Positions 47,121 to 55,352 of a stretch of 64,000 nucleotides of DNA are shown one piece after another; the stretch's first letter is position 1; every line of letters starts with the position of its first letter. Both the position numbers and the translations under genes were made by a program. The stretch lies in contig CAVPXL010000004.1 in assembly GCA_963709765.1 (NCBI GenBank), forward strand, positions 199,015 through 263,014, in the 5' to 3' direction. The notes under the pieces are model-generated. The model was given only the letters and a program-made list of their open reading frames with translations. It ran no database searches and was not told the origin of the DNA. Source of the stretch: Roseitranquillus sp963709765. Lineage in GTDB: Bacteria; Pseudomonadota; Alphaproteobacteria; Rhodobacterales; Rhodobacteraceae.

Positions 47121-47411
47121 AGCCGGGCGTCATCCGGGCTGGCCCACCCCGACGATGCAGCACTGCGTCGAGATCACCTTTGGCATTGGCCGTGCCCTTC
47201 GGATGAAAGCCAGGGTGCCGCGAGCATCATCCGATCCAGGCCTCCAGGCTATACCTGAGCCCGGGAACCGAAGCGGAACTGGCGCGAACGGGCGATCTCG
47301 GTGTCGGCGAGGGCCCGTAAGATCGGGCGGAGAGACTGCGAGAAACGATTGCGGATGCGACCGCCTACCCGCTCCTTGCCCCTGCCTCGCGGTTGCGGCA
47401 GGGATATGCGG
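47121..47411. other. 290 bases upstream of the DMT permease
   Basis: No supportable gene. GCAGGGA near 47400 is the permease ribosome site. Confidence 0.4.
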
Positions 47412-48287
47412 ATGACAGACTATGCGAAGGGCTTCCTCCTCACGCTGGCGGGCGTTCTGGTTCTGACCCCGGACACGCTCCTCGTCCGGCTGGTCGATGC
47501 CGGCCCCCTGACCCAGCTGTTCTGGCGCGGCACGCTGAGCGGCACCGTCATCCTCGCGGGATCCGCCATCTTCGCGCGGCGGACCCTGTGGATGGCCCTT
47601 CGCCGACCCACGGCGTCCGACCTCCTCGTCCTGGCGATCTACGGGACGAGCAACGTGCTCTTCGTCTACTCCACGTTGACGACACTGGTCGCGAACACGC
47701 TCTTCATCATCGCCACCTCACCGGTCTTCGCGGCGCTGATTGCACGCTTCGTCCTCAAGGAGGAGGTGCGGGCGCGGACGTGGACCACGATCGCCGCCGT
47801 TCTCGTGGGCATCGGGATCATCGCCGCCGGCAGCGGCCTCGGTCGCGGCGGCGCGCTCACCGGCGACCTCGCAGCGCTCGGATCGGCGCTTTTGCTCGCG
47901 ATCGTCTTCTCGGCCGCGCGAGTCCGACCAGAGCGCAGCATCGTTCCAGCGATGGGCTTCTCCGCCATTCTCGCCGGCATCACCTGCGGTCTGGCCGCGC
48001 CGACCCTTAAGGTGCCCGCGGGCGACTGGCTCTGGGTGGGGCTCATGGGCGGGGCCGTCGTGCCGCTCGCCTTCGCACTCATCGCGACAGGGCCGCGCTA
48101 CCTGCCGGCCGCCGACGTCGGGCTTCTGATGCTGCTCGAAGCCATCCTCGGGCCGCTCTTCGTCTGGTGGGTGCTCGGTGAAGAGCCGGGCAGCGCCACG
48201 TTCCTCGGCGGCGCGATCGTGATCGGCGCGCTTGCCGCGAACAATGCGCTGGTGCTCCGCTCCGGAAGGCGACCTGCCGTCCGCTGA
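47412..48287 (+). CDS. EamA-family (DMT) permease
   Basis: This 291-residue inner-membrane permease has ten helices in two EamA repeats (GFLLTLAGVLVLTPDTLLVR, SDLLVLAIYGTSNVLFVYST; GLMGGAVVPLAFALIATGPR, ADVGLLMLLEAILGPLFVWW). The second repeat carries the EAILGPL motif common to the family. The ATG at 47412 is 7 bases after AGGGA; the ATG at 47406 is too close. Substrate unknown. Confidence 0.87.
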   Translation: MTDYAKGFLLTLAGVLVLTPDTLLVRLVDAGPLTQLFWRGTLSGTVILAGSAIFARRTLWMALRRPTASDLLVLAIYGTSNVLFVYSTLTTLVANTLFIIATSPVFAALIARFVLKEEVRARTWTTIAAVLVGIGIIAAGSGLGRGGALTGDLAALGSALLLAIVFSAARVRPERSIVPAMGFSAILAGITCGLAAPTLKVPAGDWLWVGLMGGAVVPLAFALIATGPRYLPAADVGLLMLLEAILGPLFVWWVLGEEPGSATFLGGAIVIGALAANNALVLRSGRRPAVR

Positions 48288-48402
48288 GTTCGTCCGCGCC
48301 AGCGGCGTGCCCGCCACTTCGATCCACACTGTCGATGCCGGACGTCGTGTTGCAGCGCCACGTTCATCGAGCATTCGCAGGAAAGGCTTGCCAGACCGAC
48401 CC
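48288..48402. other. Short spacer between DMT permease and phasin terminator
   Basis: It holds no gene. Confidence 0.4.
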
Positions 48403-48438
48403 GAAAAACAAAAAAATGGCGGGCCGTGGGCCCGCCAT
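48403..48438 (-). terminator. Rho-independent terminator of the phasin gene
   Basis: On the minus strand ATGGCGGGCC, a CAC loop and GGCCCGCCAT form a perfect 10-bp stem, followed by a run of seven T, G and more T. It starts 27 bases after the phasin stop. Confidence 0.92.
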
Positions 48439-48464
48439 GAACTCGTCAAGACCGTATGCTGCGC

Positions 48465-48887
48465 CTATCGAGCGGCTTTCGCAGTCCGCTTCGACCCGGC
48501 GCTCGCGGCACCCTGTTCGGCCGCGCGCTCCCCGGCCGTGCCGACGAACTCGACCGTATCGGCCTTCGCCTTCTGCATCACGCCGGCCAAGGCTTCGGCC
48601 GTACGCCGAGAAAGCGCGAATTGGCCCTGGACGTATCCTGCAGCTGCCTGCGCGTACTCGGCAGGTTCCTCGCGCACCTTGGTCACGTCACCCAGACGAT
48701 CGAACGTTTCCTTGGCCGACGCCGTCGCGATCTCGTTGGAGCGGGTCGCGGCTTCGAGCGTGATGCCCGAGAGGCGCTCGCCGAAGGTCGCCCAGACTTT
48801 CAGGGCGTCGGTCGCGGCGTTTCCATCGAGCTGAAGGCCGGTCGGCAACTGGCCGAAGAACTTGGTGAAGTCTTGTGCGGTGTTCAT
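48465..48887 (-). CDS. phaP: Phasin family protein
   Basis: This 140-residue protein coats polyhydroxyalkanoate granules. It shows the amphipathic helices of the Phasin_2 type (MNTAQDFTKFFGQLPTGLQL, LKVWATFGERLSGITLEAAT, TAEALAGVMQKAKADTVEF) and an Ala/Lys-rich tail. The ATG at 48887 follows GGAGGCACTATC; an upstream start would lie before this ribosome site. Two PhaR-type boxes lie 55-95 bases upstream, so the gene is probably repressed by PhaR when no polymer is present. Confidence 0.9.
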   Translation of the reverse strand: MNTAQDFTKFFGQLPTGLQLDGNAATDALKVWATFGERLSGITLEAATRSNEIATASAKETFDRLGDVTKVREEPAEYAQAAAGYVQGQFALSRRTAEALAGVMQKAKADTVEFVGTAGERAAEQGAASAGSKRTAKAAR

Positions 48888-48941
48888 GATAGTGCCTCCG
48901 AGAGGAAAAGGGTTGCGTCCTTCTTGACCAACAGATGATTG

Positions 48942-48952
48942 CTGCATTGCAG
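48942..48952. promoter_or_regulatory. PhaR box 1
   Basis: CTGCATTGCAG fits the CTGC-N3-GCAG consensus reported for PhaR of Rhodobacter/Paracoccus. It sits upstream of the phasin gene. Confidence 0.75.
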
Positions 48953-48971
48953 CATTTCAACCCCTGCCTCG

Positions 48972-48982
48972 CTGCAATGCAG
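48972..48982. promoter_or_regulatory. PhaR box 2
   Basis: CTGCAATGCAG is a second match to the PhaR consensus, exactly 30 bases from the first, about three helical turns. Confidence 0.75.
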
Positions 48983-49190
48983 CGTGATGCCTCCGCGTTC
49001 GCCCGTGCCTGACAGAGGCAGGCCGTCGGAAGAGCCAAACCTTGATCGCTGCATGGTGGGAAAATAGCCCGCGCGGACGAAGGCTCACGACTGCTTCGAC
49101 CAATCGCGGGAAGCAGCCGCGCCGGACACAACTTGTCCTCCTCGGCGCCATGCCACGGCACACCGACGGGACAGGGAACGACGGGTCGGC

Positions 49191-50030
49191 TCAGGCGGTC
49201 GTGCCGCCGCGGTCCGAAGCGTCTCGCTGGCCGATGCCCTGCCTGATCAGGCGCAGAGTTTCGTCAGGCGCATCCCAGGGGATGTAATGGCCGCATCCTT
49301 CGATCCAGTGGAGCTGCGCCCCGGGGAAGGCTTCCATCGCCTGCTGTGCCTGCCGGGGCAGCAGCAGGCGATCCTTGCGCCCCCAGACGATAGTAATGGG
49401 GCCGGGCGTGCTGTCGCTCCCTTCCTGAACCGGTCCTTCGGCCAGGTCGTGGACCAGATCGTTGAAGGTGGGGGTCGCCGCAAAGGACCGGAGCTCCCGC
49501 AGGGCGGTATCAGGCGGGACCTGCCCCGGCCGCGCCGAGATCTGCGCCAGCAGCGCGGCGCGACCTGCCTTGTGGCGCGTCAGGAACGGGAGCGCTCGGC
49601 GCGTCAGGCGGGCGAGCCGGCCGCCGGCAAGGAGCGACGCCTTCAGATATCGGCGCTCCTTTTCGTTCCAGAAGCCGCCCGGAGCCAGCGCGATCGCGGC
49701 GCCGACGACGCCGCGGCGCACCAACTCCAATGCCACGCGCCCGCCGAGCGACATGCCGACGGCCGCGACGCCTTCGAGGCGCTCGGCGCGAATGAAGTCG
49801 GCGACCGCATCGGCGATGCCGTCGAAGGTGCCCGAGCCGGGCAGCACGGGCGACGCCCCACGGCCGGGCAAATCCACGGAGATGACCTCGTTCGTCCTCG
49901 CCAGGTCGGTGGCGATGCCGTCCCACGAGACGAGGTTGCCGCCAAGACCGTGCCGCAGAAGGATCGGCTCCCCCGCGCCTTAGCGGGTGAAGTTGAGGGA
50001 CGAAGCGGAAGAGTGCTCTTGATGGTTCAT
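49191..50030 (-). pseudogene. Alpha/beta hydrolase with a premature stop at codon 17
   Basis: From the ATG at 50030 the frame reads MNHQEHSSASSLNFTR, TAA at 49982-49980, then without any frame change GAGEPILLRHGLGGNLVSWD, VISVDLPGRGASPVL, the nucleophile elbow AAVGMSLGGRVALELVRRG, an acidic segment ITIVWGRKDRLLLPRQ and the His region IEGCGHYIPWDAPDETLRL. The whole catalytic triad is present. One base change (TAC to TAA, giving the expected Tyr) would restore it. A GTG at 49877 could start a shorter product lacking the oxyanion-hole strand. Confidence 0.78.
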
Positions 50031-50291
50031 GTCTCACAACGAAAATTTGACCGGAACGATCCATTCGCCGCGCATGCATGCGACAGGAGCGGCGTGCCGG
50101 GAGAATGATGTGACGGCCGGGGACGCAAACGGGATCGAGACGGCGCGAGGGGCGACTTCCGGGCCTTCGCGGCGGGCCGCACATATTGAGTTGATTTCAC
50201 CAGACTGGATGGGGTGGATGGCTCCTGCCCCCCTGGCGTCACGATGCGCCTTAGTGCGGATGTCATCATCTGCGAGAAGACGAGCCACCCA
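50031..50291. other. 260 bases upstream of the IS110 transposase
   Basis: No gene. The right half is probably the 5' noncoding end of the IS element, but I cannot define its exact boundary; IS110 elements usually lack clear terminal inverted repeats. Confidence 0.4.
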
Positions 50292-50744
50292 ATGCAGATT
50301 ACAGCAGTCGGGCTGGATCTGGGCAGGAACGTCTTCCAGGTGCACGGCGTCACGAAGGACGGCGAGATGGCGTTCAACCGCGCGCTCAGGCGTTCGCAGG
50401 TACTGCCATTCTTCGAGAGACTCTCGCCCTGTTTGGTGGGGATGGAAGCTTGTGGTTCCAGTCATCACTGGGCGCGGCAGCTCACGAGGCTCGGCCATGA
50501 GGTCCGCCTGATCCCGGCGATGTACGCAAGGGCCTGCGTCAAGCGCGGCAAGTCAGACGCCGTCGATGCCGCCGCGATCTGTGAGGCGGTCGCGCGTCCG
50601 ACCATGCGGTTCGTCGCGGTCAAGTCCGAGGCGCAGCAGGGCGTCCCGTTCCTGCACCGTGCCCACGATCCGATCGTGCGTGAGCGGACGCAGCTCATTG
50701 ACATGCTGCGGGCCTTGCTGGCGGAGTTCGGTCGCGCCGCCGCC
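50292..50744 (+). mobile_element. IS110-family transposase, 3'-truncated
   Basis: The N-terminal DEDD domain is clear: MQITAVGLDLGRNVFQVHGV, LPFFERLSPCLVGMEACGSS, HHWARQLTRLGHEVRLIPAM and RGKSDAVDAAAICEAVARPT with the catalytic acidic residues. After about 150 residues (AEFGRA) homology stops and a PPOX fragment begins. The C-terminal transposase_20 domain with the catalytic Ser is missing, so the element is dead. Confidence 0.82.
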
Positions 50745-50747
50745 TGC

Positions 50748-50905
50748 GGAGGTCCGAAAGGAGTCATCCCGCTTCGTCGCCGCAAAGGTCATCGACGACG
50801 TCGGCGACATGTTCCGGAGGTTTGCCGCGCCCTCGCCCTTTGCGGTCATTGCGTCGACCGACGCGCGCGGAGTCGTGGATCTGTCGCCCAAGGGCGCTCC
50901 CGCAG
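50748..50905 (+). pseudogene. Pyridoxamine 5'-phosphate oxidase-family fragment
   Basis: ESSRFVAAKVIDDVGDMFRR followed by AAPSPFAVIASTDARGVVDL and SPKGAPAGY matches the N-terminal half of PPOX/FMN-binding split-barrel proteins, including the SPKG(D) turn. The rest is missing. It follows the truncated transposase directly. Confidence 0.6.
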
Positions 50906-50971
50906 GGTACTCGGCCCGCGGCATCGATGCGCCGGACCCGCTCGCGCCCAACGTTCGGAAGGTCGGACTTC

Positions 50972-52075
50972 TCAGCTGCGGCCCGGCTCCTGCGCGGCGG
51001 GGAAATGGTGCCGCGTGCGGTTGGCGAAGGCGACGAGCGACAGCATCACCGGCACCTCGACAAGCACCCCGACGACCGTCGCGAGCGCAGCTCCGGATTG
51101 CAGGCCGAACAGGCTGATCGCGACCGCGACCGCGAGTTCGAAGAAGTTGGACGTGCCGATCAACGCGCAGGGCGCCGCGACGTTGAAGGGCACGCGCCAG
51201 GCCCATGCCGACGCATAGGCGAGCGCGAATATCCCGTAGGACTGGATCAGCAGCGGCGCCGCGATCATCGCGATAAGCAGCGGCTGCTCGAGAATGATCT
51301 GCCCCTGGAAACCGAAGAGGAGCACGACCGTCGCAAGGAGGCCGATCACCGAAGCGGGCTTCACCGCCGCCGTGAACCGCGCGACCGCGGCTTCGGCATC
51401 CGCGTGCCCGCGCCCTCGCGCGAGCCAGTGGCGTGTCGCCGCCCCGGCCGCGAGCGGGATCAGGATGTAGAGTCCCACCGAGAGGATCAGCGTCTCCCAC
51501 GGTACGGCGATGTCGGTAACGCCGAGAAGCAGCGCCACGATCGGCGCGAAGGCGAAGATCATGATGACGTCGTTCACCGAGACCTGCATCAGCGTGTAGG
51601 TCGGATCGCCCCGCGTGAGCTGCGACCAGACAAAGACCATCGCCGTGCAGGGCGCCGCGCCGAGCAGGATCAGCCCCGCGATGTATTGCTGCGCATCGGC
51701 CGGCGCGATCAGGTCCGCGAACAGCACCTCGAAGAACAGGACCGCGAGCCCGGCCATCGTGAAGGGCTTGATCAGCCAGTTCACCACGAGCGTCAGGACC
51801 AGCCCCTTCGGCCGGTCGCCGATATGGCGCAGGCTCGCGAAGTCGACCGCCACCATCATCGGATAGACCATCGCCCAGATCAGGACGGCGACGACAAGGT
51901 TCACCGACGCGACCTCGACCGCGGCGAGCGCTTCGAACACGCCCGGCATGACGTTTCCGAGCAGCAGGCCCGCGCCGATGCAGAGGGCGACCCAGACGGA
52001 GAGCCACTTCTCGAAGAAGCCGATGCCGGCGGGCGGCGATGCGATCGCTGCGGCTGTGCAGGTGTCATGGCTCAT
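50972..52075 (-). CDS. acr3: Arsenite efflux permease Acr3
   Basis: This 367-residue inner-membrane arsenite antiporter of the Acr3 (BASS-like) family has ten helices. The conserved Cys lies in LILLGAAPCTAMVFVWSQLT and the essential Glu in NFFELAVAVAISLFGLQSGA, preceded by PCALIGTS. The ATG overlaps the arsC stop (ATGA). With arsR and arsC it forms a complete arsenic operon. Confidence 0.95.
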   Translation of the reverse strand: MSHDTCTAAAIASPPAGIGFFEKWLSVWVALCIGAGLLLGNVMPGVFEALAAVEVASVNLVVAVLIWAMVYPMMVAVDFASLRHIGDRPKGLVLTLVVNWLIKPFTMAGLAVLFFEVLFADLIAPADAQQYIAGLILLGAAPCTAMVFVWSQLTRGDPTYTLMQVSVNDVIMIFAFAPIVALLLGVTDIAVPWETLILSVGLYILIPLAAGAATRHWLARGRGHADAEAAVARFTAAVKPASVIGLLATVVLLFGFQGQIILEQPLLIAMIAAPLLIQSYGIFALAYASAWAWRVPFNVAAPCALIGTSNFFELAVAVAISLFGLQSGAALATVVGVLVEVPVMLSLVAFANRTRHHFPAAQEPGRS

Positions 52076-52515
52076 CGCGCGGCATCCTCGCCGCGATCCA
52101 CACGGCCTCCCCCGGCATCCACCGCGAGCTCTCCGTCTTCCTTGCGGAACTCCCGGCGCTGCGGGTTCGGCAGGATATCGAGCACCGTCTCGGAAGGGCG
52201 ACAGAGCCGGGTTCCGAGCGGTGCCTCGACGATCGGGCGATTGATAAGGATAGGATGCGTCAGCATCAGGTCGATCAGCTCGTCGTCCGAGAACTCCGGG
52301 TCGTCAAGCCCGAGCTCGTCGTAGGGCGTGCCTTTCCGGCGCAAGAGGTCGCGGACGGTAAGACCCATCGCGGCGATGAGCGCCTCCAGCCGCTCCCGGC
52401 CGGGCGGCGTCTTCAGGTATTCGACGACGTGAGGTTTCTCGCCAGAATTGCGGATCATCGCCAGCACGTTCCGGGACGTGCCGCAGGCGGGGTTGTGATA
52501 AATGGTGATGGTCAT
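52072..52515 (-). CDS. arsC: Arsenate reductase, glutaredoxin type
   Basis: This 147-residue ArsC reduces arsenate with glutathione and glutaredoxin. The catalytic Cys is in ITIYHNPACGTSRNVLAMIR, and the arsenate-binding Arg residues are in NRPIVEAPLGTRLCRPSETV. The start at 52515 overlaps the arsR stop (ATGA) and the stop overlaps acr3. Confidence 0.95.
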   Translation of the reverse strand: MTITIYHNPACGTSRNVLAMIRNSGEKPHVVEYLKTPPGRERLEALIAAMGLTVRDLLRRKGTPYDELGLDDPEFSDDELIDLMLTHPILINRPIVEAPLGTRLCRPSETVLDILPNPQRREFRKEDGELAVDAGGGRVDRGEDAAR

Positions 52516-52853
52516 GCAGTCTGTCTCCGGGCGGGATCGGCTGGCTTCGCGAGGCCGCAGGCCGCCGGATCCCCGGCGCAGCAATGGCGTGTGAGATATT
52601 CGATGAGGCCGGTCATGGTGGCGAAGTTCGCGGCATATATCAGCGAACGGCCCTCGCGCCGGACCGTGACCAGCCCCGCGCGCCTCAACTCCTTGAGGTG
52701 GAAAGACAATGTGGCCGATGGAAGGTTCAGGGCATTCCCAACACGCCCCGCTGCGCGCCCCTCCGGTCCGGCACTGACCAGAAGGCGAAAGATGTCGAGG
52801 CGGGTTCCCTGAGCAAGCGCGGCGAGCGCGGCCAAAGCGGTGATCTTCTCCAT
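52512..52853 (-). CDS. arsR: ArsR-family arsenic repressor
   Basis: This 113-residue winged-helix repressor has the recognition region LPSATLSFHLKELRRAGLVT and YAANFATMTGLIEYLTRHCC. The As(III) site is CC-x5-C near the C-terminus (HCCAGDPAACG), as in the Acidithiobacillus-type ArsR, rather than the CVC site of plasmid R773. It is the first gene of the operon and likely autoregulated through a nearby palindrome. Confidence 0.92.
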   Translation of the reverse strand: MEKITALAALAALAQGTRLDIFRLLVSAGPEGRAAGRVGNALNLPSATLSFHLKELRRAGLVTVRREGRSLIYAANFATMTGLIEYLTRHCCAGDPAACGLAKPADPARRQTA

Positions 52854-52868
52854 ATCTCCATGATAGCG

Positions 52869-52878
52869 GAAATATTTC
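52869..52878. promoter_or_regulatory. Candidate ArsR operator
   Basis: GAAATATTTC, a perfect 10-base palindrome in an AT-rich pocket, lies 16 bases upstream of the arsR start. Confidence 0.55.
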
Positions 52879-52879
52879 G

Positions 52880-53314
52880 GTGCTCAATGCTCCACGTGAT
52901 CTGGCTGGGAAGCGCTTTGATGCTGCGGAACGGGCTCGCAGAGGAACCGCGGCGGCTTGGGGTTCACCGACCGTGCCCGGCTTCGCCGACCGCAGCGACG
53001 CCTGACGGGTACGGGAGACGGGTTTCCAAACATTCGAGGCACGGGTCCACACCTGCCGTTTCAGGAGTCGGAGCGGCCTTCGTCCTCATGGTCCGCCAGC
53101 CCGGGGCCGGGACCGTACCGCTCCGCGATGCCGCCTGCCCCGGTGACCGGATCTGAACGGACGCCACACCGCATTGAGACCTGAAGCCTCCCGGGCTCGC
53201 GCTCCTTCCGCCGCTCTCATGGTGTTCGGACCGCTCGGCGACACTTCGCCCGGCTAGAAGGCGTTGCGGCTCAGGGCGAAGTCCTGCTGCCGGCGGCCCG
53301 CGCTCGCGGCCTGA
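52880..53314. other. 435 bases without a supportable gene
   Basis: Between arsR and the cytochrome c gene. Only short shadow frames are seen; the arsR promoter lies at its left end. Confidence 0.45.
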
Positions 53315-54370
53315 CTACCTGCCCGGATCAAGAGCCGCGTAGTAGGCCGCGAGCGCCGCGATGTCCGCGTCCCTCAGGTCGATCGCCACCATATGCATCA
53401 GATTGGCCCGAGGGCCGCCACCGCGGCGGCCGTCGCGCCACAGGCGAAGCTGTGTCGCCAGGTATTGCGAATGCTGTCCGGCGAGCGGCGGCGTACCTTC
53501 GGCACCGCGCGTCGCCCCGGGGCCATGGCACGCCCGGCACGCCGGGACGTCGTCGTCCGCGGCAGCGGCGGCGGCGAGGTTCGCCCCGCGCGCGGCCAGC
53601 TCGGCGTCCGGCGCGGGTGCGGCGGGTCCGGGTTCAAGGGCAGCATAACTCTCGATCACGCGGACAAGGTCCCGGGGATCGAACCGCGACGCGGCATGGC
53701 GCATGATCCCGCTCGACCGCCGGGATGCGCGATAGGCCTCCAGAGCCGACCCCATGTAGGCCGCGTCGAGGATGTCGAGGCGCGGCACGTGAGGCGCCAT
53801 CCGGCCGACGCCGTCGGTGCCGTGGCAGGTGGCGCAATAGGCGGCCGCGCCGTCCCGGGCTTCCGTCGGCGCCGCGGTCAATCTGGCATACGTTCCGGCG
53901 TCCATCTCGCGCACCCGGTCGAGAAAGGCGACGACGCTCCAGACCTCCCCCTCGCGGTCGGCGGGCCAGGCGGGCATGCCGGACATCTTGATTCCCTCGT
54001 CGACGATCCAGTGCAGATGCCGCGGCTCCCAGTGCTCGACGGCGTCCAAGATGTGGGGCGGCGCGGGCAGGATCGACCGGGCCGTCGCCGTGCGCAGCTC
54101 TCCCGGGGCGGCGTGGCATGTGCGGCAGGCGGCGTCGAAATGCGACGCGCCCAGCGCGACGAGCGCCGGGTCGGTAAGGTCGGGCACCTCCGATTCCGGC
54201 GGCGCGCGCAGACGGACAGAATTCCGGTAGGCCGTATGCAGCACCCACGACACGCCCGGCAGATGCCCTGCACGCGCCGAGACGTTGTAAAGCCCCAGGC
54301 CAATCACCGAACCGGCCACGACGACAACAGCAAGTGCAAGAACTGCAAGCGTTTGCAGGACGATCTTCAT
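53315..54370 (-). CDS. Membrane-anchored tri-haem cytochrome c
   Basis: This 351-residue protein has an uncleaved N-terminal anchor (LQTLAVLALAVVVVAGSVIG) and three CxxCH haem sites: CRTCH near 90, CATCH near 185 and CRACH near 285. The last two domains resemble a c4/c553-type pair, the first a monohaem domain. It is the last gene of the caa3 oxidase operon and overlaps the assembly gene (ATGA). It likely carries electrons to the oxidase; this is inference from position. Confidence 0.85.
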   Translation of the reverse strand: MKIVLQTLAVLALAVVVVAGSVIGLGLYNVSARAGHLPGVSWVLHTAYRNSVRLRAPPESEVPDLTDPALVALGASHFDAACRTCHAAPGELRTATARSILPAPPHILDAVEHWEPRHLHWIVDEGIKMSGMPAWPADREGEVWSVVAFLDRVREMDAGTYARLTAAPTEARDGAAAYCATCHGTDGVGRMAPHVPRLDILDAAYMGSALEAYRASRRSSGIMRHAASRFDPRDLVRVIESYAALEPGPAAPAPDAELAARGANLAAAAAADDDVPACRACHGPGATRGAEGTPPLAGQHSQYLATQLRLWRDGRRGGGPRANLMHMVAIDLRDADIAALAAYYAALDPGR

Positions 54371-54936
54371 GCCGGAACCTCGGCGTTGACTGTGCGCCGG
54401 ACGAGCCACAGGCCGCCGGCGAGATAGACCGGAGTGCCGATCCCCAGCATCAGCAGCCCGCCAATTTGCTGCCCAGAGAGATCCGGCGCCGTGCCGCAGA
54501 GCTCGGCGTAGAGATCGCGCGGAGCGAGGACGAGCATCGCCCCCAAAAGCGTCATGTGCATCGAGGTGAGAAGCAGCCCCCCTGCCCCCGCCAACGGCTG
54601 CCGCGCACCGAACGCGCCCACCCAGACCAGAAGCCCGGCCCCGAGGAACGCCGCCTGCTCGACGGCGAAGGCGAGGCCGGAAAGGCGGGCCGCGGCGTGG
54701 AGCTGTGGCAGGTGCCAGGCCCAGACCACCGCGAACTCGATTACCGCAGCGATCAGCGGAGAGATCGCCAGCGGCGCAAGCTGACGCGAAAAGCCGAGGG
54801 CAAGCAGCGGCGCCACGACCGCGACGAGGCCCATGTGGCGGATCATGTGAACGGGAAATTCCGGCGCGCTCGCCGCCAGCGGGACGAACCAGAGTGCGGC
54901 GAGAACCGCCAGGCCTGCGATCCCGGCCGCCCTCAC
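54367..54936 (-). CDS. ctaG: caa3-type oxidase assembly protein CtaG family
   Basis: This 189-residue protein has six or so helices of the Caa3_CtaG type (PEFPVHMIRHMGLVAVVAPL, FAVVWAWHLPQLHAAARLSG, LLLTSMHMTLLGAMLVLAPR). It is thought to help copper insertion in caa3-type oxidases. It should not be confused with the Cox11-type CtaG. The GTG at 54936 overlaps the upstream stop (GTGA). Confidence 0.82.
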   Translation of the reverse strand: MRAAGIAGLAVLAALWFVPLAASAPEFPVHMIRHMGLVAVVAPLLALGFSRQLAPLAISPLIAAVIEFAVVWAWHLPQLHAAARLSGLAFAVEQAAFLGAGLLVWVGAFGARQPLAGAGGLLLTSMHMTLLGAMLVLAPRDLYAELCGTAPDLSGQQIGGLLMLGIGTPVYLAGGLWLVRRTVNAEVPA

Positions 54937-55352
54937 CGGCACGTCCCGATCAGCGCGGCAGGCAGGGTGGTGTAGAGGACACCGACGAACGATACGATCG
55001 CGAGCAGGAGCCCGGCGTGACCGAGGAATCCGTGCCGGCCCTCCCCCTCCTCGACCAGATCCTCGATCATCTCGCGTCCGCTGCGCTCTTTCGCCGCCAA
55101 CCACTGCCGCCAGGCGCTGTGACCGAGCCACAGGATCGTGGCCAGGGCGACGATCGTGCCGAGACCGATGCCGATGCGCAGGACCGCGATGTCCTCCGCG
55201 CCGCTCGCCCGCTTGGCGCAATAGATCGCCGCCGAGGCATAGGACGCCACGAAATGCAGCGCCCAGACCGTGGGCGCCAGCGTGATCCGCAGAAGGCTCT
55301 CGCCTTCTTCCGCGACCTCGCGTCGGTCCGGCTTGCTCGTATGGTCCGCCAT
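54933..55352 (-). CDS. Small membrane protein of the caa3 oxidase operon
   Basis: This 139-residue protein has four hydrophobic helices (LAPTVWALHFVASYASAAIY, LRIGIGLGTIVALATILWLG, LGHAGLLLAIVSFVGVLYTT). No named family is recognised. Start and stop overlap its neighbours (TGATG and GTGA), so it is made together with the oxidase; it may be an accessory subunit or assembly factor. Confidence 0.78.
   Translation of the reverse strand: MADHTSKPDRREVAEEGESLLRITLAPTVWALHFVASYASAAIYCAKRASGAEDIAVLRIGIGLGTIVALATILWLGHSAWRQWLAAKERSGREMIEDLVEEGEGRHGFLGHAGLLLAIVSFVGVLYTTLPAALIGTCR

Noticed and set aside
49980..49982. Recoding of TAA at codon 17 of the hydrolase
   Set aside because: TAA is not known to be recoded in this group and there is no stem-loop signal; the restored Tyr codon differs by one base.
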